Positions 7,784-13,580 of a stretch of 23,694 nt of DNA are shown here, piece by piece. The DNA comes from WHTB01 sp050699035 (GTDB lineage Bacteria; Actinomycetota; Actinomycetes; Propionibacteriales; Nocardioidaceae). The notes under the pieces were generated by a model. It was given only the letters and a program-made list of their open reading frames with translations, made no database searches and was not told the DNA's origin. How positions within the stretch are numbered: the stretch's first letter is position 1; every line of letters starts with the position of its first letter. The translations under genes and the position numbers were made by a program. The DNA is taken from positions 1 through 23,694 of the forward strand of contig JBOHDE010000033.1 of NCBI GenBank assembly GCA_050699035.1. Direction: 5' to 3'.

Positions 7784-7810
7784 CCGCCCAATGACCGGCC
7801 CAATGAACGG
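7776..7810 (+). repeat. Triple tandem repeat at the ribF / membrane-protein junction
   Basis: Three units (7776-7786, 7787-7798, 7799-7810) all begin CCCAATGA, with lengths of 11, 12 and 12 bases. Each unit supplies an ATGA. The first overlaps the ribF stop, and the second and third are alternative starts of the next gene. Confidence 0.75.
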
Positions 7811-8771
7811 CAGGGACGACGTGGCCCGGGCCGAGCGGTGGTTCCTGGACAACGGGCTGCCGTACTTCGTGGCCGAGGACCACCGCGGCGTGTCCGAGGC
7901 GCTGCACGCCCGCCGGTTGGTCGCGGTAGCCGGGGTGTCGGTGCTGGCTGCGGCGGTGGCCGGGGTGCTCGTCGGCGTCGCCACCGACGACCCGTCGCTG
8001 GGCTTCCTGACCGGCCTGGTCGCGCTCGGTGCGCTCGCCGGCCTCTACGCGCTAGTGGCCCTGCGGTTGGCGCCGATCGCCGGCTGGGCCGTTCGCCGGT
8101 CGTTCGGGAGCCTCGGCCTGCTGTTTCCGCTGGTCACCCGGGCGTTGCCGCTGCTGCTGCTCTTCGTCACGTTCTTCTTCATCAACACCGAGGTGTGGCA
8201 GGTCGCGTCGAGCATGGACCGGCCGTTGCTGTGGACGGTGGTGCTGCTGTTCGCGGCGGTGGCCGTGGTGTTCCTGCTGGCCCGGCTGCCGGAGGAGCTC
8301 GATCGGGTCGGGCACGAGCTGGAGGGGGACCGGCTGGTCGACTGTTGCGCCGACACGCCGCTGCACGAGGCCGCCGCCCGGCTCGGCGGTGAGCTCGAGA
8401 TCGAGCCGGTCCGCGGACTGCGCCGGGCCAACCTGTTGCTGCTGCTGGTCATCGCCCAGGCGATCCAGGTGCTGCTGCTGTCGCTGGCCGTGTTCGCGTT
8501 CTTCGCGGTGTTCGGACGGCTCGCGATCACCGCCGAGGTGGTCGAGTCGTGGATCGGCAGGCCGCCCAGCTACCTCGGCGACGTGACGCTGGTCAGCACC
8601 GAGCTGTTCCAGGTCTCGGTGTTCCTGGCCGCCTTCTCCGGGCTCTACTTCACCGTGTACGCCGTCAACGACGACAGCTACCGCAAGCAGTTCTTCACCT
8701 CCGTGACCCATGAGCTGGAGCGCGCCCTCGGCGTGCTCGCGGTCTACCGGGCGCTGCGCCGCGCCCCCTGA
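7791..8771 (+). CDS. Multi-pass membrane protein of unknown function
   Basis: I do not recognise a characterised family. The 326-aa protein has an N-terminal soluble stretch (RAERWFLDNGLPYFVAEDHR) followed by about six hydrophobic helices, near residues 42-62, 71-92, 113-129, 146-163, 213-240 and 275-292. A soluble, acidic segment between helices four and five (EELDRVGHELEGDRLVDCC) may be cytoplasmic. No catalytic motif is visible. Two in-frame ATGs, at 7791 and 7803, arise from the tandem repeat. Neither has a good ribosome site, so coupling to ribF through the ATGA chain is likely. I take 7791 because it overlaps the stop of a four-codon mini-ORF. Confidence 0.8.
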   Translation: MTGPMNGRDDVARAERWFLDNGLPYFVAEDHRGVSEALHARRLVAVAGVSVLAAAVAGVLVGVATDDPSLGFLTGLVALGALAGLYALVALRLAPIAGWAVRRSFGSLGLLFPLVTRALPLLLLFVTFFFINTEVWQVASSMDRPLLWTVVLLFAAVAVVFLLARLPEELDRVGHELEGDRLVDCCADTPLHEAAARLGGELEIEPVRGLRRANLLLLLVIAQAIQVLLLSLAVFAFFAVFGRLAITAEVVESWIGRPPSYLGDVTLVSTELFQVSVFLAAFSGLYFTVYAVNDDSYRKQFFTSVTHELERALGVLAVYRALRRAP

Positions 8772-8800
8772 TCGCCCCCTGATCGGGTCGTGATTGGGGC
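8762..8800 (+). terminator. Tandem duplication and weak hairpin after the membrane-protein gene
   Basis: The 11-bp unit CGCCCCCTGAT occurs twice in a row (8762-8772, 8773-8783), and the first unit contains the stop codon of the membrane-protein gene. GCCCC (8774-8778) can pair with GGGGC (8796-8800). Without a T-run, a terminator role is only a guess. Confidence 0.3.
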
Positions 8801-8890
8801 TCTCCTGACTGATGTGTGGGTGGGCTTGCGGTCGGCGAGTCCGGTTCACAAGCCCCCGCCGGCTGGGGCACGGAACCGGCACGCACCTCG

Positions 8891-8950
8891 TTGACTGGCG
8901 CGTTGCGTAGGCCCGTTGTCCGGTTTGTCCCTACGCAACGCGCCACTCGA
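8891..8950. repeat. Long inverted repeat (hairpin element)
   Basis: GGCGCGTTGCGTAGG (8897-8911) pairs perfectly with CCTACGCAACGCGCC (8930-8944). The stem extends outward to 8893/8948 with one mismatch, giving about 19 bp around an 18-base loop. It lies more than 100 bases after the preceding gene and is not followed by a T-run. It may be a dispersed REP-like element, a terminator or a protein-binding site. Confidence 0.7.
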
Positions 8951-9001
8951 ACGAAGGGGTCGCAGGTCAGACTCCGCCGCACCAGGCCCTCAACGTCCGT
9001 T

Positions 9002-9025
9002 ACCTAGCTCAACACCTAGCTCGAC
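9002..9025 (+). repeat. 12-bp tandem duplication ACCTAGCTCRAC
   Basis: Two adjacent 12-base units (9002-9013, 9014-9025) differ at one base. They lie between the hairpin element and the rpsO promoter region. Confidence 0.7.
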
Positions 9026-9085
9026 CTGGACGGCCACCGACCCACCCTCCCCGGCCGCAACTGACCCACAGCCATGTCTGGTGAG

Positions 9086-9119
9086 CCGTGATCGGCCCCG
9101 TGATCGGCCCGTGATTGGG
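9086..9119 (+). repeat. 12-bp tandem repeat CCGTGATCGGCC, 2.8 copies
   Basis: Two identical 12-base units (9086-9097, 9098-9109) are followed by a partial, diverged third (9110-9119). The third unit contains the candidate -35 box of rpsO. Confidence 0.7.
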
Positions 9120-9143
9120 AGGAACCGGGCGACCGCTGATAAC
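9115..9143 (+). promoter_or_regulatory. Candidate rpsO promoter
   Basis: TTGGGA (9115-9120) and GATAAC (9138-9143) are separated by 17 bases. They lie about 90 bases before the rpsO start, leaving room for a structured leader. Assigned by motif only. Confidence 0.4.
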
Positions 9144-9145
9144 CT

Positions 9146-9234
9146 TGGCGACGCCGTGTAACGGCCGCGGAAGAACTGTGCCCGGGTGAACCGGCCCCGG
9201 CGCGCCGCGCAACGGACCCCCGAGAGGAGATCGC
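9146..9234 (+). promoter_or_regulatory. rpsO 5' leader, possible S15 autoregulatory site
   Basis: The leader is GC-rich and can fold, for example CCGG-GTGAA-CCGG near 9183-9195. S15 represses its own mRNA through leader structures in several bacterial phyla, including actinobacteria, so autoregulation is plausible here. I cannot match a specific known fold by eye. Confidence 0.3.
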
Positions 9235-9504
9235 GTGTCGCTTGACGCTGCGACCAAGAAGCAGATCATGACCGAGTACGCCACCAACGAGGGCGACACC
9301 GGCTCGCCCGAGGTCCAGGTGGCGCTCCTGACCCGTCGGATCTCCGACCTGACGGAGCACCTCAAGGAGCACAAGCACGACCATCACAGCCGGCGCGGCC
9401 TGCTGTTGCTGGTCGGCCAGCGCCGACGCCTTCTGAACTACCTTCAGAAGACCGAGATCGCGCGCTACCGCAGCCTCATCGAGAGGCTCGGCCTGCGCCG
9501 ATGA
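9235..9504 (+). CDS. rpsO: 30S ribosomal protein S15
   Basis: S15 is a primary 16S rRNA-binding protein of the small-subunit platform. The 89-aa product has the expected length and the family core: GDTGSPEVQVALLTRRI (near residue 21), HKHDHHSRRGLLLLVGQRRR and LLNYLQ. The start is GTG 9235 behind GAGAGGAGA, giving the conserved MSLDAATKKQIM N-terminus. It is followed by pnp, the classical rpsO-pnp arrangement, with a hairpin between them that may uncouple their expression. Confidence 0.98.
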   Translation: MSLDAATKKQIMTEYATNEGDTGSPEVQVALLTRRISDLTEHLKEHKHDHHSRRGLLLLVGQRRRLLNYLQKTEIARYRSLIERLGLRR

Positions 9505-9510
9505 ACGCAC

Positions 9511-9543
9511 GGGGAGCGGTTGCCGCATCGGCAGCCGCTCCTC
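9511..9543 (+). terminator. Hairpin after rpsO (attenuator or processing site)
   Basis: GAGCGG-T-TGCCG (9514-9525) pairs with CGGCA-G-CCGCTC (9529-9540) around a CAT loop, and the stem extends to 9511/9543. No T-run follows. In other bacteria this position carries an rpsO terminator and RNase III processing hairpin ahead of pnp, and the same role is inferred. Confidence 0.6.
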
Positions 9544-9566
9544 GCACAACAGAATCCATTCAAGAC

Positions 9567-9611
9567 CGGGGCAGCATCTGACAGGCCCCGTGCGAGGACC
9601 GTCGGTCCTCG
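9567..9611 (+). promoter_or_regulatory. Two hairpins in the pnp leader
   Basis: CGGGGC (9567-9572) pairs with GCCCCG (9585-9590). Directly downstream, CGAGGACC (9593-9600) pairs perfectly with GGTCCTCG (9604-9611) around a 3-base loop. PNPase controls its own mRNA through leader hairpins in Escherichia coli. A comparable role here is an inference from position. Confidence 0.45.
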
Positions 9612-9729
9612 GTAGTGGCCACCGGGCGGCGCATCAGCGCCCCGCCGCGGGCCTCGATCGAAGACCGGCTCAGTCGCCTCCCGCGGGCCCGTCGAGCGGC
9701 TGCTCCGGCAAGACAGAAAGAGGTATCCC

Positions 9730-11973
9730 GTGCAGGGAACCGATCTTCAGTCCGTCGAGACTGTCATCGACAACGGTGCGCACGGAACGCGCACCATCCG
9801 GTTCGAGACCGGACATCTCGCCCGCCAGGCCGCCGGCTCCGCCGTCGCGTACCTGGACGACGAGACCATGCTGCTGTCGGCCACCACGGTCGGCAAGCAT
9901 CCCAAGGACCACTTCGACTTCTTCCCGCTGACCATCGACGTCGAGGAGCGGATGTACGCCGCGGGGCGGATCCCCGGCTCGTTCTTCCGCCGCGAGGGTC
10001 GTCCGTCCGAGGACGCGATCCTCACCTGCCGGCTGACCGACCGGCCGCTGCGCCCGACCTTCAAGAAGGGTCTCCGCAACGAGGTGCAGGTCGTCGTCAC
10101 GGTGATGGCGCTGCACCCGGACACGCCGTACGACGTGCTGGCGATCAACGCCGCGTCGCTGTCGACCCAGCTGTCCGGCCTGCCGTTCTCAGGCCCGGTC
10201 GGCGCCGTCCGCGTCGGGCTGATCGACGGCCAGTGGGTCGGCTTCCCGGGTCACAGCCAGCTCGAGGAGGCCACCTTCGACATGGTCGTCGCCGGGCGCA
10301 CGCTCGACGACGGTGACGTCGCGATCATGATGGTCGAGGCCGAGTCCACCGACGCGACCTGGGACCAGGTGCAGGCGGGCAAGCAGGCACCGACCGAGGC
10401 GGTCGTGGCCGAGGGCCTCGACGCCGCCAAGGTCTTCATCAAGCAGCTGTGTGAGGCCCAGGCCGAGCTGGCCAACAAGTCCGCCAAGCCGGTCCAGGAG
10501 TTCCCGGTCTTCCTCGAGCACGAGGACGACGCGTACGCCGCGGTCGAGGGTGCTGTCGGCAGCGACCTCGCGCAGGCGCTGACCATCGTCTCGAAGGTCG
10601 AGCGCGAGGCCCGTCTCGACGAGCTCAAGGCGGTCGCGCTGGAGAAGCTGGGCGGTGACTTCGAGGGTCGTGAGAAGGAGCTCGGCGCTGCCTTCCGTAC
10701 GCTCACCAAGTCCCTGGTGCGCGAGCGCGTGCTGCGCGACAAGGTGCGCATCGACGGCCGCGGGCTGACCGACATCCGCACCCTGTCTGCCGAGGTCGGC
10801 CCGGTGCCCCGGGTGCACGGCTCGGCGCTGTTCGAGCGCGGCGAGACCCAGATCCTGGGCGTCACCACGCTGAACATGCTGTCGCTCGAGCAGAAGCTCG
10901 ACACGCTCTCCCCGGAGACGAAGCGCCGCTACATGCACAACTACAACTTCCCGCCCTACTCCACCGGTGAGACCGGTCGGGTGGGCTCGCCGAAGCGCCG
11001 CGAGATCGGCCACGGTGCGCTGGCCGGTCGCGCCCTGCTGCCGGTGTTGCCGACCCGCGAGGAGTTCCCGTACGCGATCCGCCAGGTGTCGGAGGCTCTG
11101 GGCTCCAACGGCTCCACGTCGATGGGCTCGGTCTGCGCCTCGACGATGTCGCTGCTGAACGCGGGTGTGCCGCTGCGCGCTCCGGTCGCGGGCATCGCGA
11201 TGGGCCTGATCAGCGGCGAGGTCGACGGCAAGACCGACTACGTGACGCTGACCGACATCCTCGGCGCCGAGGATGCGTTCGGCGACATGGACTTCAAAGT
11301 CGCCGGCACGCGTGACTTCGTGACCGCGCTCCAGCTCGACACCAAGCTCGACGGCATCCCCGCCTCGGTGCTCGCGGCCGCGCTGCAGCAGGCCCACGAC
11401 GCCCGGATCGCGATCCTCGACGTGATGAGCGAGGCCATCGACGAGCCCGACGAGATGGCGCCGACCGCTCCGCGGATCATCACCATGAAGGTCCCGGTCG
11501 ACAAGATCGGCGAGGTCATCGGCCCCAAGGGCAAGGTGATCAACCAGATCCAGGACGACACCGGAGCCCAGATCAGCATCGAGGACGACGGCACGATCTA
11601 CGTCGGTGCCGACAACGGCGAGGCCGCCGAGGCCGCGCGGGCGACGATCAACGCGATCGCCAACCCGACGATGCCCGAGGTGGGCGAGCGTTACCTCGGC
11701 ACGGTGGTCAAGACCACCAACTTCGGTGCCTTCGTGTCGCTGATGCCGGGCCGGGACGGCCTGCTCCACATCTCGAAGCTGCGGGCACTGGCCGGTGGCA
11801 AGCGGGTCGAGAACGTCGACGACGTGGTGTCGGTGGGTCAGAAGCTCCAGGTCGAGATCGGCGAGATCGACGACCGGGGCAAGCTGTCGCTGGTGGCCGT
11901 GGTCGAGGACGACGAGTCCGACGAGGGCGCGCAGTCCGACGACGCCGCTGCCGAGGTCACCGAGGAGGCGTGA
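9730..11973 (+). CDS. pnp: Polyribonucleotide nucleotidyltransferase (PNPase)
   Basis: This is a phosphorolytic 3'-to-5' exoribonuclease and RNA-tailing enzyme of RNA turnover. The 747-aa protein has all expected parts: the first RNase PH domain (with IPGSFFRREGRPSE), a helical linker, and the second, catalytic RNase PH domain with STSMGSVCAS and EDAFGDMDFKVAGT (D519, D521 and K523 in the active-site segment). A KH domain follows with GPKG at 598-601, then an S1 domain starting near residue 655 (GTVVKTTNFGAFVSL) and an acidic tail. The start is GTG 9730 after AAAGAGG (9717-9723). The last codons overlap the start of the M16 peptidase (GTGA). Confidence 0.98.
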   Translation: MQGTDLQSVETVIDNGAHGTRTIRFETGHLARQAAGSAVAYLDDETMLLSATTVGKHPKDHFDFFPLTIDVEERMYAAGRIPGSFFRREGRPSEDAILTCRLTDRPLRPTFKKGLRNEVQVVVTVMALHPDTPYDVLAINAASLSTQLSGLPFSGPVGAVRVGLIDGQWVGFPGHSQLEEATFDMVVAGRTLDDGDVAIMMVEAESTDATWDQVQAGKQAPTEAVVAEGLDAAKVFIKQLCEAQAELANKSAKPVQEFPVFLEHEDDAYAAVEGAVGSDLAQALTIVSKVEREARLDELKAVALEKLGGDFEGREKELGAAFRTLTKSLVRERVLRDKVRIDGRGLTDIRTLSAEVGPVPRVHGSALFERGETQILGVTTLNMLSLEQKLDTLSPETKRRYMHNYNFPPYSTGETGRVGSPKRREIGHGALAGRALLPVLPTREEFPYAIRQVSEALGSNGSTSMGSVCASTMSLLNAGVPLRAPVAGIAMGLISGEVDGKTDYVTLTDILGAEDAFGDMDFKVAGTRDFVTALQLDTKLDGIPASVLAAALQQAHDARIAILDVMSEAIDEPDEMAPTAPRIITMKVPVDKIGEVIGPKGKVINQIQDDTGAQISIEDDGTIYVGADNGEAAEAARATINAIANPTMPEVGERYLGTVVKTTNFGAFVSLMPGRDGLLHISKLRALAGGKRVENVDDVVSVGQKLQVEIGEIDDRGKLSLVAVVEDDESDEGAQSDDAAAEVTEEA

Positions 11974-13331
11974 GCCCTCAGCTCGGCCACCTGCAGAAGC
12001 CGGGCACCACGCGCACGCTGCTGACGGAGCGGCGGGGGAGCGAGATCGTCTCCCGCGTCCGCCGCTCCGTCCTTCCCGGCGGCCTGCGGGTGGTGACCGA
12101 GGCGATGCCGGGGGTACGGTCGGCCGCCGTCGGCGTGTGGGTCGGTGTCGGCTCGGTCGACGAGTCCCCGACGCTGTCGGGTGCGTCGCACTTCCTGGAG
12201 CACCTGCTGTTCAAGGGCACGCAGCGGCGTACGGCCCTCGACATCAGCGTGGCTCTGGACTCGTGCGGGGGAGAGCTCAACGCCTTCACCGGCCGCGAGT
12301 ACACCTGCTACCACGCCTCGACCCTCGACGAGGACCTTCCGCTGGCGATCGACGTGCTGACCGACATGGTGTCGGGCGCCACGCTGCACGCCGACGATGT
12401 CGGTGGCGAGCGTGAGGTGATCCTCGACGAGATCGCGATGCACGACGACGACCCGGACGACGCCGTCCAGGAGCTGTTCACGCGGCACCTGCTCGGCACT
12501 GGCCCGCTCGGCCGCCCGATCGCCGGTGAGCCGGACTCGATCAAGTCGCTGACCCGGACCCAGATCGCCGGCTACTACCGACGCCGGTACCGCCCGGACA
12601 GCATCGTGATCGCGGCCGCCGGCAGCCTCGACCACACCACGGTCGTCCGGCAGGTCCGGCGGTCGCTGGCCGGCTCCGCCTTCCTCGACGACACCGGTGC
12701 CGGTGCGCGTCCACCGCGGGAAGTCGCTCGTCGCCCGATGCGGCACGGCTCCGGCGTCGTCGTACGCCGGCGTACGCAGGAGCAGGCCAACCTGGTGCTC
12801 GGCCTGGCGGGGCTCAACCGCAACGACGAGCGACGGTACGCGATGGCGGTGCTCAACGCCGCGGTTGGCGGGGGTACGTCGAGCCGGCTCTTCCAAGAGG
12901 TACGCGAGGAGCGCGGGCTGGCGTACTCCATCTTCTCGACCTACGGCGGTTACACCAGCACCGGCTCCTTCGCCGTGTTCGCCGGCTGCCTGCCCAACCG
13001 CATCGACGACGTGATCGCGGTCTGCCGCGCGCAGCTCGCCGACGTCGCGGCGCACGGCATCACCGCCGACGAGCTGGCCCGGGCCCGTGGTCAGCTGCGC
13101 GGGGGCTACGTCCTCGGCCTCGAGGACAGCGGGTCACGGATGTACCGCATCGCGCAGGCGGAGCTGACTCGAGGCGAGGTGCGGAGCATGGCCGACCACC
13201 TCGACCGGATCGGACGGGTGACCCTGGACGACGTCGCCGCGCTGGCGACCGACCTGTTCACCCGGCCGCAGACGCTGGCCGTGGTCGGTCCGTTCGACGG
13301 TGCCGACCGGTTCGCCACCGCCCTGTCCTGA
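11970..13331 (+). CDS. M16 family zinc peptidase (processing-peptidase-like)
   Basis: This is a zinc metallopeptidase of the pitrilysin/mitochondrial processing peptidase family, 453 aa, the usual single-chain bacterial size. The inverted zinc motif HFLEH is at residues 74-78, with the third ligand in the EREVILDEI segment (147-155). The second, inactive half carries GGGTSSRLFQEVREERGLAY, the glycine/arginine-rich segment that binds substrate. Translation starts at GTG 11970, overlapping the pnp stop. A GAGGAGG stretch lies too close (one base) to be an ideal ribosome site, so coupling to pnp is likely. This gene often follows pnp in actinobacteria and firmicutes. Its substrates are unknown. 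Confidence 0.93.
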   Translation: MSPQLGHLQKPGTTRTLLTERRGSEIVSRVRRSVLPGGLRVVTEAMPGVRSAAVGVWVGVGSVDESPTLSGASHFLEHLLFKGTQRRTALDISVALDSCGGELNAFTGREYTCYHASTLDEDLPLAIDVLTDMVSGATLHADDVGGEREVILDEIAMHDDDPDDAVQELFTRHLLGTGPLGRPIAGEPDSIKSLTRTQIAGYYRRRYRPDSIVIAAAGSLDHTTVVRQVRRSLAGSAFLDDTGAGARPPREVARRPMRHGSGVVVRRRTQEQANLVLGLAGLNRNDERRYAMAVLNAAVGGGTSSRLFQEVREERGLAYSIFSTYGGYTSTGSFAVFAGCLPNRIDDVIAVCRAQLADVAAHGITADELARARGQLRGGYVLGLEDSGSRMYRIAQAELTRGEVRSMADHLDRIGRVTLDDVAALATDLFTRPQTLAVVGPFDGADRFATALS

Positions 13332-13346
13332 CCGCCTCTCCGCGCT

Positions 13347-13405
13347 GTTTTCTGGTACGGGGGCGCCCCGTTCCATTAGGTCTGGAACGGGGCGCCCCCG
13401 TCCCA
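13347..13405. repeat. Palindromic repeat, left of the GH92 gene
   Basis: A 23-base arm (13353-13375) containing TACGGGGGCGCCCCGT pairs with 13383-13405 at 22 of 23 positions around a 7-base loop. The stretch 13347-13376 (30 bases) is repeated exactly, on the same strand, at 17610-17639. It lies 15 bases after the M16 peptidase stop. It could terminate transcription, but there is no T-run. Confidence 0.85.
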
Positions 13406-13504
13406 ATTGGGGGAGTGGAGAGAACCGCGTTTTCGGGCACGGTGAGTCGCGGTCTGCTGGCAGTGCGTACAGGACAGGTTGGTGGACAGGACTGACGCCA
13501 GATC

Positions 13505-13531
13505 TTGACAACGTTGTCAGGGTCGTACTTT
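13505..13531 (+). promoter_or_regulatory. Candidate promoter of the GH92 gene
   Basis: TTGACA (13505-13510) is a perfect -35 box. TACTTT (13526-13531) is a plausible -10 box with a short 15-base spacer. The LacI-type operator overlaps the -35 box. Confidence 0.45.
13506..13519. promoter_or_regulatory. LacI-type operator upstream of the GH92 gene
   Basis: TGACAACGTTGTCA is a perfect 14-bp palindrome with the central CG typical of LacI-family operators. It is clearly different from the CebR site in this window, so a different regulator, encoded elsewhere, is implied. It lies 61 bases before the start codon. Confidence 0.7.
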
Positions 13532-13580
13532 GCTCGACCGCGACACCCGCGAGAAACCCGGTCCCAGGAAGGCGTCCGCC

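Larger units (their letters stand above)
8772..9234. other. 463-bp intergenic region upstream of rpsO
   Basis: I see no credible gene here. It contains a possible terminator (to 8800), a long inverted repeat (8891-8950), two short tandem duplications (9002-9025 and 9086-9119), a candidate rpsO promoter (9115-9143) and the rpsO leader. The 18-base segment 8781-8798 recurs at 9102-9119 with 16 of 18 identities. Confidence 0.6.

Noticed and set aside
8816..9007. Small plus-strand open frame in the rpsO upstream region
   Set aside because: It has a biased composition, spans the hairpin element, and shows no ribosome site or recognisable domain.
13353..13405. Intrinsic terminator after the M16 peptidase gene
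   Set aside because: The hairpin is strong, but there is no T-run on either side and the sequence is repeated at another site. It is listed as a repeat, and termination remains possible.
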